10,824 nt of DNA from Bacillota bacterium (GTDB lineage Bacteria > Bacillota > GCA-003054495 > Carboxydocellales > JAJZTU01). A program made the translations under genes and the position numbers. This document shows, piece after piece, positions 4,633 through 10,824 of this stretch. The stretch spans positions 1 through 10,824 of the forward strand of contig JAJZTU010000098.1 in NCBI GenBank assembly GCA_021848765.1. The letters are read 5' to 3'. The first letter of the stretch is position 1. The number at the start of each line of letters is the position of its first letter. Below the pieces are notes generated by a model that worked only from the letters and a program-made list of their open reading frames with translations, made no database searches and had not been told where the DNA came from.

Positions 4633-6297
4633 GTGCCGGCGGGTGGGTCAAGATTGAAAAAAGACGGTAGGTTAGTGTTTCGCAAGCTGGTTAAGCCGGT
4701 TAAAGCGGCCATGAAAAACGTAAAAAAGCAGAATAGCCGGAAAAAGCAGGAGCTCAACCCGGACCCTACCGGGATCAGGACTTGGGAGCAGTATGAGTTG
4801 AGTGCTTGCTTGGAGGATAATCTGCAGAACCTACGGGCCGTGTTCCGGGATGCGGGCGACTTTTTTATCCGGGAATTCACCATCGGGACAAACGAACCGG
4901 TGAAAGCCGCTGTGCTGTTTTTCGAGGGACTAAATGACAAAAAGCTGGTAGTGGACGCTATCTTGAAGCCCCTGATTCTGGAGATGCGGGAGATCCCGCC
5001 TGAATTGTGGGCAAAAGCTCCCATCCGGGTTATCCGGGAGCGCATCCTGTGCTCCACCGACTTAAACGAACTCACTGAATGGAACCAAGTGATCGAGAGA
5101 GTGCTGGACGCTGAGGTGGTGCTGTTAGTGGACGGCAGCCCTGTCGCCCTGGCGCTGGGGGCCAAAGAGTGGGAGGCCCGGGGGGTGATGCAGCCCGAGA
5201 ACGAGGCTACTGTGAGGGGTCCCCGCCACAGCTTTAACGAGACCCTGCGTACTAACACCGCCCTGCTGCGGAGGATCATCAAGAGTCCACTGCTAAAAAC
5301 GGAGTCTCTATACATCGGGCGGCATACCCGCACCCATGTGGTGCTGGCCTACCTTGAGCGGTTGGTTGACGAGGACGTGCTGGCAGAGGTTCACCGGCGG
5401 CTGAGCCGTATCGAGATCGACGGGGTACTGGAGAGCGGGTACCTGGAGGAACTTATTGAGGATAACCCCTATTCGCCTTTTCCCACCATGGAGATCAGCG
5501 AGCGGCCGGACAAGGTGGCTGCGGCTATCCTGGAGGGTCGCATTGCGATCATGACTGACGGCACTCCCGTCACCCTGATCGTACCAACCCTGTTCGTCCA
5601 GTTTCTGGAGGCCAGCGAGGACTACTACCTGCGCTACCCAACATCAATAATCGTCCGCTTCCTCCGCCTGCTGGTGCTGAACGCAGCGCTCCTCCTGCCG
5701 TCTTTGTACGTTGCTGTTACTACTTTTCACCAGGAGATGATCCCCACTCCGCTCCTCATCAGTATTGCCGGAGCCCGGGAAGGGACGCCCTTCCCGGCAT
5801 TAGTGGAAGCTCTTCTCATGGAACTGGCTTTCGAGACCCTGAGGGAAGCGGGACTGCGCCTGCCCAGGGTGGTGGGGCAGGCGGTCAGTATCGTGGGCGC
5901 CCTGGTAATAGGTGAGGCCGCAGTGCGGGCGGGGCTGGTCAGTTCCGCCATGGTCATTGTGGTGGCCTTTACAGGTATCGCTTCCTTTGCCCTCCCCTCC
6001 TATACCATGGCTTCCGGACTCCGGCTGCTGCGCTTCCCGATGATAATCATGGCGGGTTTTCTGGGGCTTTATGGCATTTTGTTACTGTCGCTCTGGATTC
6101 TAATCCACTTGATGAGCATGCGTTCTTTTGGTGTGCCCTACCTGTCTCCCATCAGCCCCAGTAACTACCGGGAGGTGATCCGGATGCTGCTGATGCGGGC
6201 GCCCTGGTGGGCTCAGACCGAACGCCCAAGGGTGATCGGGCACCAGGATTCCCGGCGGCAGGTGGAGGGGCTGAAGCCTCGCCCGCCTAAACGGTAA
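4633..6297 (+). CDS. gerKA: Spore germination receptor A subunit (GerA/GerKA family)
   Basis: The A subunit of a Ger-type germinant receptor sits in the inner spore membrane and helps sense small-molecule germinants. The 554-residue frame has a long hydrophilic N-terminal domain (to about 335; VLFFEGLNDKKLVVDAIL at 94-111, RTNTALLRRIIKSPLL at 206-221, then NPYSPFPTMEISERPDKVAA). The hydrophobic C-terminal half contains family blocks SEDYYLRYP (328-336), AREGTPFPALVEALLMEL (381-398), and GQAVSIVGALVIGEAAVRAG (415-434), with about five or six membrane helices ending near 495. The basic Lys/Arg-rich N-terminus and the Arg/Pro-rich tail are soluble. No ATG is available. The GTG at 4633 lacks a good ribosome binding site, while the TTG at 4654 has GGGTGGG about 7 bases upstream and may be the true start. 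The usual acidic residue in the GPRE-F motif is replaced (GPRHSF, 196-201). Confidence 0.94.
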   Translation: MPAGGSRLKKDGRLVFRKLVKPVKAAMKNVKKQNSRKKQELNPDPTGIRTWEQYELSACLEDNLQNLRAVFRDAGDFFIREFTIGTNEPVKAAVLFFEGLNDKKLVVDAILKPLILEMREIPPELWAKAPIRVIRERILCSTDLNELTEWNQVIERVLDAEVVLLVDGSPVALALGAKEWEARGVMQPENEATVRGPRHSFNETLRTNTALLRRIIKSPLLKTESLYIGRHTRTHVVLAYLERLVDEDVLAEVHRRLSRIEIDGVLESGYLEELIEDNPYSPFPTMEISERPDKVAAAILEGRIAIMTDGTPVTLIVPTLFVQFLEASEDYYLRYPTSIIVRFLRLLVLNAALLLPSLYVAVTTFHQEMIPTPLLISIAGAREGTPFPALVEALLMELAFETLREAGLRLPRVVGQAVSIVGALVIGEAAVRAGLVSSAMVIVVAFTGIASFALPSYTMASGLRLLRFPMIIMAGFLGLYGILLLSLWILIHLMSMRSFGVPYLSPISPSNYREVIRMLLMRAPWWAQTERPRVIGHQDSRRQVEGLKPRPPKR

Positions 6298-6318
6298 CGG
6301 TTTGGAGGTTTGAACAAA

Positions 6319-7524
6319 TTGGTACGCCGGTTGGTTGTTATCAACATGCTTATTACTCTTATCATCATGTCTGCAGTCACGGGCTGTTGGAGCCGCCGGG
6401 AGATCGAAACACTGGCTATCGTCTCCGGGGTGGGGGTGGACCTGGTGGAGGTGGACGGAAAAAGAATGTACCGCTTCACCGCACAGGTGGTAAAGCCGGG
6501 GCAATTGGCAGGGGGAGAGGCGGCCGGCGGCAGAGGCGGGGGCGGTGTGCAAAAGCCCTACCTGGTGTCTTCCACATTGGGGAAAACTATCTGGGAGGCG
6601 GAGCGCAATTTCACTACCCAGACCTCCCGCAAGATGTTTCTCTCCCATACCGAGGTGGTGGTCATCGGGGAAAAACTGGCCCGGGAGGGGATCCAGCCGG
6701 TGCTGGAGTTTATCCAGCGCAAGCACGATTTCCGCGAGACCACCCTGCTGTTAGTGGCTATGGGTCCGGCAGATACCACACTGATGGCCGCCGCCGGGCT
6801 GGAAAAGGTCACCGCCCGGGACATCAGCGACATGGTGGTCAACACCCGGCGCGCCTCCGTCTCCTTCCCTCTGGTCACCCGGGAGGCCATTTCTATGCTC
6901 CAAAGCAGTGGAAGCCAGGCAATACTACCCCGGGTGATCCACATCCCCTACGGGCACAAAGGGGTCCCGACGGGGCTAAGGCTGAACGGTGCGGCGGTGT
7001 TTAAAAAGGATAAACTGGTGGGCTGGCTCACCCCTGAGGAGACCCGGGGGTGGATGTGGGTGACCAAAAGGGTGGTTTCGGGCGTTGTTCCCATTCCTGT
7101 TCCGGGTAAGCCGGGAGAGAACCGCATCTCTACCGAGATCAGCCGGGCCACCGCAAGCATCACCCCTTCCATTAAGAATGGGCGGCTGGTGATTAAAGTT
7201 AAGATTAATGAGGAGGGTGGGGTAGGGGAAATCCCGGCGCCTGGGCTGGACCCGACGGAGCCGGAGGTTGTTCAGCAGATGGAGCAATTCCTGGCAGAGG
7301 CTATCCGGCGGGAGGTGCTGGCCGCCCTGCGCCGGGCCCAGGAAGAGTACCGTTCAGACATTTTCGGCTTTGGAGACACAGTACACCGCGCCTACCCCAA
7401 GGTTTGGAAGAAGATGGAGAAGCGCTGGAATGAAGAGTTCTTCCCCAACCTGGAGGTCAGAGTAGAGGTGGAAGCCAGTATCCGGCGTGTCGGCATGAGC
7501 GGTAAGGCGCTTAGTCCTAAGTAA
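6319..7524 (+). CDS. gerKC: Spore germination receptor C subunit, lipoprotein (Ger(x)C/GerKC family)
   Basis: The C subunit is a lipoprotein anchored on the outer face of the inner spore membrane and needed for receptor function. The N-terminus is a lipoprotein signal: basic RR, a hydrophobic stretch (LVVINMLITLIIMSAV), and a VTGC lipobox followed by WSRREIETLAIVSGVGVD, the usual start of mature GerC proteins. The C-terminal domain carries GLDPTEPEVVQQMEQ, the helix AIRREVLAALRRAQEEY, and DIFGFGDTVHRAYPKVWKK, all typical. Length (about 400) is normal for the family. A TTG at 6310 is also in frame, but the strong GGAGG (6304-6308) would then be only 1 base away. The TTG at 6319 gives a 10-base spacing and is preferred. 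The gene starts 21 bases after the A subunit stop. The Gly-rich loop GGEAAGGRGGGG (about 69-80 from the longer start) is unusual. Confidence 0.93.
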   Translation: MVRRLVVINMLITLIIMSAVTGCWSRREIETLAIVSGVGVDLVEVDGKRMYRFTAQVVKPGQLAGGEAAGGRGGGGVQKPYLVSSTLGKTIWEAERNFTTQTSRKMFLSHTEVVVIGEKLAREGIQPVLEFIQRKHDFRETTLLLVAMGPADTTLMAAAGLEKVTARDISDMVVNTRRASVSFPLVTREAISMLQSSGSQAILPRVIHIPYGHKGVPTGLRLNGAAVFKKDKLVGWLTPEETRGWMWVTKRVVSGVVPIPVPGKPGENRISTEISRATASITPSIKNGRLVIKVKINEEGGVGEIPAPGLDPTEPEVVQQMEQFLAEAIRREVLAALRRAQEEYRSDIFGFGDTVHRAYPKVWKKMEKRWNEEFFPNLEVRVEVEASIRRVGMSGKALSPK

Positions 7525-7557
7525 GCTGTTTACTTTTCCACAGGAGGGGGTGGTAGA

Positions 7558-8688
7558 GTGTTGGAAGGAGGCAGAATCAGCAACCGGCAGCTCATATTCC
7601 TGATGCTGTTTACCGTGCTCGGGACAGCCAACATGTTTCTGCCCGCCCTGGCTGCTGAGCACGCTAAACAAGATGCCTGGCTTTCCCCCTTCTTCTCCAT
7701 GTTGGAGGGGTTATGGGTGGTGTTTATCATAACAGAACTGGGCCGGCGGTTCCCAGGTAAAACGCTGATAGAATACCTGCGGCTGATCACCGGTCCAGTC
7801 CTGGGGACCGGGCTGGGATGCTTATTCATATTCTGGATGATCCACACCAACGCCATCATCATCAGGGAGTTTGCGGAACTGATCGTTACCACTATGATGC
7901 CGGAGACGCCTATAATCATTTTCCTTGCCACCATCACTTTTACTGCCGCCTTGCTAGTGCGGGCCGGGTTAGAGGTGATGGGGCGGACGGCGGAGTTTTT
8001 AAGCCCAATTTTCCTGGGTACCTTTGTGCTCATCCCGCTGCTGGTGGGAGAAATCATGAAACCGGAGAATTTGCTGCCCATTTTGGAAAAGGGCATCAAG
8101 CCGGTCATTGCGGGAGGCCTGGCCCCCGGAGGCTGGTTTGGCGAGGTGGCGCTCCTTGGGATGCTGCTGCCTTACCTGCGGGAGCCTCACAAGGGGCGGC
8201 AGGCCGTTGCCCTGGCGGTAGGCGTTATTACCGTAAACCTTAGCGTCACCGGCTTTGCCGTCACTGCCGTCTTCGGGCCGGAACCTAACCTGATGTTCCC
8301 ATTCCTGACCCTGGCCCAGAATATCAGGGTGGCGGAGTTTCTGGAGCGTATTGAGTCCCTCATCCTGGTGGTGTGGGTAGCAGGAGTGGCGGTGAAGATT
8401 GCTGTCTTCTACTACGCCGCCGTATTGGCCACCGCCCAGTTGACCGGGGTTAAGGACTACCGGTGTGTGGTTACTCCCATAGGGGTAATCCTTACCGTCC
8501 TGGCGATAATAATCTATGACAACATCATGGAATTGGTTAACTTTGTAGCTCGGATCTGGCCTTTCTACGGCCCTACTTTTGAGTGGGTTATCCCGGCCCT
8601 GCTGCTGGTGGTGGCTATTGTTACCAGGAAAAAGAGTCCTCCTCCACCGGAGGACCCTGACCCGGAAAGGAACGTGGGAACACATTGA
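7558..8688 (+). CDS. gerKB: Spore germination receptor B subunit (GerB/GerKB family, APC superfamily)
   Basis: The B subunit is an integral membrane protein related to amino-acid/polyamine permeases, thought to bind the germinant. The GTG start at 7558 has a strong AGGAGGGGG 7 bases upstream and follows the C subunit by 33 bases. The 376 residues contain about ten hydrophobic helices. Family hallmarks are GGRISNRQLIFLMLFTVLG at the N-terminus, LGRRFPGKTLIEYLRLITG in the first cytoplasmic loop, EVMGRTAEFLSPIF in the middle, and PNLMFPFLTLAQNIRVAEF followed by ERIES near residue 262. The short Pro/Glu-rich tail (SPPPPEDPDPE) is hydrophilic. Its stop codon overlaps the ATG of the next small gene by one base, which implies translational coupling. 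Confidence 0.95.
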   Translation: MLEGGRISNRQLIFLMLFTVLGTANMFLPALAAEHAKQDAWLSPFFSMLEGLWVVFIITELGRRFPGKTLIEYLRLITGPVLGTGLGCLFIFWMIHTNAIIIREFAELIVTTMMPETPIIIFLATITFTAALLVRAGLEVMGRTAEFLSPIFLGTFVLIPLLVGEIMKPENLLPILEKGIKPVIAGGLAPGGWFGEVALLGMLLPYLREPHKGRQAVALAVGVITVNLSVTGFAVTAVFGPEPNLMFPFLTLAQNIRVAEFLERIESLILVVWVAGVAVKIAVFYYAAVLATAQLTGVKDYRCVVTPIGVILTVLAIIIYDNIMELVNFVARIWPFYGPTFEWVIPALLLVVAIVTRKKSPPPPEDPDPERNVGTH

Positions 8689-8921
8689 TGGTGTTACTGC
8701 TGACGGTTATCTTTCTTGCTCTGATTGCTTTAGAAGTGCCAAAACTGGTGCAAGGGAAAATGTGGCGGGAATTGGCGGTGTATTCTGCGCTGATGTTTCT
8801 GGGCATGTTCCTCAGCTACGCAAAAGTGCTGCGCATCAAGATCCCCAACCCTGACGAGTGGATTCGGCACCTGTACAAGCCCCTTAGCGAGGCGGTCTTC
8901 CACTACCTTACAGGGAAATAG
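8688..8921 (+). CDS. Small two-helix membrane protein, possible germinant-receptor D subunit
   Basis: The protein has 77 residues from the ATG at 8688, which overlaps the gerKB stop (TGATG). A TTG one codon earlier is also in frame. It has two hydrophobic segments (about 2-16, VLLLTVIFLALIALE, and about 30-45, LAVYSALMFLGMFLSY), then a soluble tail with PNPDEWIRHLYKPLSEAVFHYL. I do not recognise the sequence itself. Small proteins of about 75 residues with two helices are encoded in many Ger receptor operons and are called D subunits; they modulate receptor activity in Bacillus. Size, topology and position fit, so D subunit is a reasonable inference. No terminator is visible after it. Confidence 0.75.
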   Translation: MVLLLTVIFLALIALEVPKLVQGKMWRELAVYSALMFLGMFLSYAKVLRIKIPNPDEWIRHLYKPLSEAVFHYLTGK

Positions 8922-8931
8922 AATGGTTACT

Positions 8932-8955
8932 TTGACCTAAATATGTTAATATAAT
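8932..8955 (+). promoter_or_regulatory. Possible -10 (and badly spaced -35) before the thioesterase gene
   Basis: TATAAT at 8950-8955 lies 30 bases before the thioesterase start. TTGACC (8932-8937) is present but only 12 bases away, too close for a standard sigma-A promoter. The thioesterase may have its own promoter or may be read through from the ger operon. Confidence 0.3.
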
Positions 8956-8984
8956 ACCGTAAACATGAGAAACGAGTAGGAGAG

Positions 8985-9458
8985 ATGCCAGTCATGCCCC
9001 ATGGAAAATCCCCCCGGGAAAATACTCTGATTGAAACTTTACTGCCAAAAGATACTAATGCATCAGGTCATATCTTTGGCGGGGTGGTAATGAGCCTAAT
9101 GGACAAAGCGGCTGCAGTAGCGTCCTGGCGCTACTCCAAACAAAGGGTAGTTACTGCCGGTGCTGAAGAAATTACCTTTGTGACACCAATTCACGTGGGC
9201 GAGGTGGTTAGGGCCAGCGCAACTGTGATTTATACTGGCCGTACGTCCATGGATGTGGAAGTAATTGTAGAAGCGGAAAATATCTTTGAAGAGAGCAGCC
9301 GCCTGGCCGCCACCGGGCTGTTTATTATGGTGGCAGTTGATGATCAGGGGAAACCAACGCCCATTCCCCAGTGGCAACCTGATACCGAAGAGGAGAAGAA
9401 AAAACACAAAGAAGGCTTGGAACGCAGGAAAATCCGTGAGCAGAAGAAGAGTCGGTGA
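8985..9458 (+). CDS. Acyl-CoA thioesterase, hot-dog fold (YkhA/YciA-like)
   Basis: The protein should hydrolyse acyl-CoA to free fatty acid and CoA in the cytoplasm. The hot-dog core covers about residues 10-120, with the catalytic-region pattern N25-x-x-G-H-I-F-G-G (25-33) followed by a helix ending in MD (D40). Next come EEITFVTPIHVGEVV (61-75) and a second strand pair (VEVIVEAENIF). The last 25-30 residues are a highly charged tail (TEEEKKKHKEGLERRK) found in many members. Two ATGs are possible: 8985, only 2 bases after AGGAG, and 8994, which is 11 bases after. Neither spacing is ideal; the conserved part begins after both. Length (157) is normal for single-domain members. The physiological substrate is unknown. 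Confidence 0.92.
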   Translation: MPVMPHGKSPRENTLIETLLPKDTNASGHIFGGVVMSLMDKAAAVASWRYSKQRVVTAGAEEITFVTPIHVGEVVRASATVIYTGRTSMDVEVIVEAENIFEESSRLAATGLFIMVAVDDQGKPTPIPQWQPDTEEEKKKHKEGLERRKIREQKKSR

Positions 9459-9483
9459 ATCATAAATAGAAATAAAGGAAATG

Positions 9484-9525
9484 AAAAAGTCCCTCAGGAT
9501 GACTTCCTCCTGAAAGGACTTTTTT
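9484..9525. terminator. Bidirectional terminator between the thioesterase gene and alaS
   Basis: AAAAAGTCC (9484-9492) pairs with GGACTTTTT (9516-9524), enclosing a second inverted repeat TCAGGA/TCCTGA. There are T runs on both strands. It lies 25 bases after the thioesterase stop and about 60 bases after the alaS stop on the other strand. Confidence 0.85.
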
Positions 9526-9586
9526 ATGCTTTTTGGACTTACCCCAATACCGGCTTTAGGTTAGAGCAGTCTTCCCGGGCGAAAAC

Positions 9587-10824
9587 CTAGCCCTTATACT
9601 GCCCGGCGACCAAGGCTTCTACCTGGGCCAGGGCCTCCTCCAGCTTGGCCGGGTTCTTCCCGCCCGCCTGGGCCATATCCGGCCTGCCGCCACCGCCGCC
9701 ACCGGTAAGTTTGGCTACTTCTTTCACCAGGTTCCCGGCGTGCAGGCCTTTAGCAACCATGTCTTTAGTAACCAGGGCTAACAGGTTCACCTTATCCTCA
9801 CCGGCTGCACTGCCTAAGACCACAACTCCGGAGCCCAGCTTATCCCGGAACAGATCCCCCATGGAGCGCAGGGCATCCATATCCGGGGCAACCACTTTGG
9901 AAGCCAGTACTTTAATTCCCTTGACCTCTTTTACTTGCTCCAGAAGGCTTTCAACTTCATATTTAGCTAACTTGGTCTGGAGTTGGGCAAGCTCCCGCTC
10001 CTTCTCTTTCAAAGACTGGACCAGATTCTCCACCCTGCGGGCAGCATCACCCTGGGCCTTGAGCAGCTCACTGATAACCCCCAGCTCTGCTTCCTGCTCA
10101 TTAATATGCTGTAGCGCCCCGGTGCCGGTCACTGCTTCAATCCGCCGCAAACCTGCACCGATACCACCTTCACTTAAAATCTTAAACACTCCCACTTGGC
10201 TGGTCACCGGAAGATGAGTACCGCCACAAAGTTCCATGCTGTAGTCTTCCATTTTGACTATCCGGACAACATCCCCGTATTTTTCGCCGAAGAGAGCAGT
10301 AGCCCCCATTTTCCGGGCCTCCTCCTGTCCGGTCTCAAAGGTCTCTACCTTTAGACTCTCCAGAACCTTGGCATTTACCAGGGCCTCAAGCTTAGCCACT
10401 TCCTCCCTGTTCACACCGGTCAGGTGGTTAAAGTCAAAACGCAAGCGCTCCGGCTCAACCAGTGAACCGGCCTGGTTGACATGGTCTCCCAGGACTTGTT
10501 TCAAGGCCTTGTGCAGCAAGTGGGTGGCAGTGTGGTTCCTGGCGATAGCCCGGCGGCGCTCTAGATCCAGCGCAGCTTCCACAAGCTCTCCTTCCTTGAG
10601 GGTACCGCTCTCCACCTTACCTAAATGCACCAGCAGGTTATTATAAACCTTCCTGGTGTCTGTAATCCGCACCCGGCAATTATCAGAGGTAAGCAATCCG
10701 GTATCCCCTACCTGACCCCCGCTCTCCCCATAGAAAGGGGTTTCATTCAGGACTACCTGTACCTCGTCCCCTTCTTCAGCCTGCTCTGACCGCACACCTT
10801 CTACAATCAGGGCTATTACATTGG
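9587..10824 (-). CDS. alaS: Alanyl-tRNA synthetase, C-terminal part (5' end off the right edge)
   Basis: AlaRS charges tRNA-Ala with alanine in the cytoplasm. The frame is open to the right edge: codons before the GTG at 10795 read NVIALIVEGV, so that GTG is internal and the catalytic domain lies outside. Visible parts in order are the start of the editing domain (TPFYGESGGQVGDTG), its zinc-binding motifs HTATH and CGGTH, the GGIGAGLRRIEAVTG block, a coiled-coil linker (LKEKERELAQLQTKLAKYE), and the C-Ala domain with the glycine-rich segment TGGGGGGRPDMAQAGGK. The stop at 9587-9589 ends the protein in GQYKG. All editing ligands are intact. About 410 of the usual 870-880 residues are in view. 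No frameshift or other damage is seen. Confidence 0.97.
   Translation of the reverse strand, partial: NVIALIVEGVRSEQAEEGDEVQVVLNETPFYGESGGQVGDTGLLTSDNCRVRITDTRKVYNNLLVHLGKVESGTLKEGELVEAALDLERRRAIARNHTATHLLHKALKQVLGDHVNQAGSLVEPERLRFDFNHLTGVNREEVAKLEALVNAKVLESLKVETFETGQEEARKMGATALFGEKYGDVVRIVKMEDYSMELCGGTHLPVTSQVGVFKILSEGGIGAGLRRIEAVTGTGALQHINEQEAELGVISELLKAQGDAARRVENLVQSLKEKERELAQLQTKLAKYEVESLLEQVKEVKGIKVLASKVVAPDMDALRSMGDLFRDKLGSGVVVLGSAAGEDKVNLLALVTKDMVAKGLHAGNLVKEVAKLTGGGGGGRPDMAQAGGKNPAKLEEALAQVEALVAGQYKG

Noticed and set aside
4599..5333. 244-codon minus-strand frame opposite gerKA
   Set aside because: Antisense shadow of the well-conserved gerKA reading frame; Ser/Arg-rich without any recognisable motif.
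6100..6726. 208-codon minus-strand frame across the gerKA-gerKC junction
   Set aside because: His/Pro-rich antisense shadow across two conserved genes.
7530..8685. Long minus-strand frames opposite gerKB (7530-8108 and 7999-8685)
   Set aside because: They overlap each other and mirror gerKB in high-GC sequence; no homology is recognisable.
9645..10646. Plus-strand frames opposite alaS
   Set aside because: Antisense shadows of alaS, whose motifs are unmistakable.

Overview
The window looks like the chromosome of a spore-forming, anaerobic Firmicute, most likely a Peptococcaceae/Desulfotomaculum-type clostridium. That placement is an inference from a GerA-type germinant-receptor operon, cyclic-di-GMP-I riboswitches, AGGAGG-like ribosome binding sites with many GTG/TTG starts, and moderate GC content. 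No rRNA or other taxonomic marker is present.

Region 1 (1-1200) is a decayed mobile-element scar. A TnpB gene of the IS200/IS605 type lies on the minus strand, runs off the left edge, and carries a frameshift with an apparent internal loss. Its 5' end sits beside a hairpin and abuts the first codons of a major-facilitator transporter gene, which appears to have been cut by the insertion.

Region 2 (1147-4500) is a compact cyclic-di-GMP module and the most interesting part. A minus-strand HD-GYP phosphodiesterase gene has a cyclic-di-GMP-I (GEMM-I) riboswitch and a terminator hairpin in its leader. Divergent from it is a PAS-GGDEF diguanylate cyclase with an intact RxxD inhibitory site, preceded by a candidate sigma-28 (SigD) promoter. 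Converging on the cyclase is a secreted, lysine-rich coiled-coil protein of unknown function. Its leader carries a second cyclic-di-GMP-I riboswitch followed by a strong intrinsic terminator, and its best start codon is ATA. A degradation enzyme, a synthesis enzyme and an output protein, with two sensors of the same second messenger, thus lie within about 3.3 kb.

Region 3 (4500-8921) is a plus-strand germinant-receptor operon in the order A-C-B (as in Bacillus subtilis gerK), followed by a small two-helix protein that resembles the receptor D subunits. The genes are tightly packed and three of the four appear to start at GTG or TTG.

Region 4 (8930-10824) holds an acyl-CoA thioesterase of the hot-dog fold, a bidirectional terminator, and the 3' two-fifths or so of alaS (alanyl-tRNA synthetase) on the minus strand, cut by the right edge. 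No tRNA, rRNA or CRISPR array was seen.
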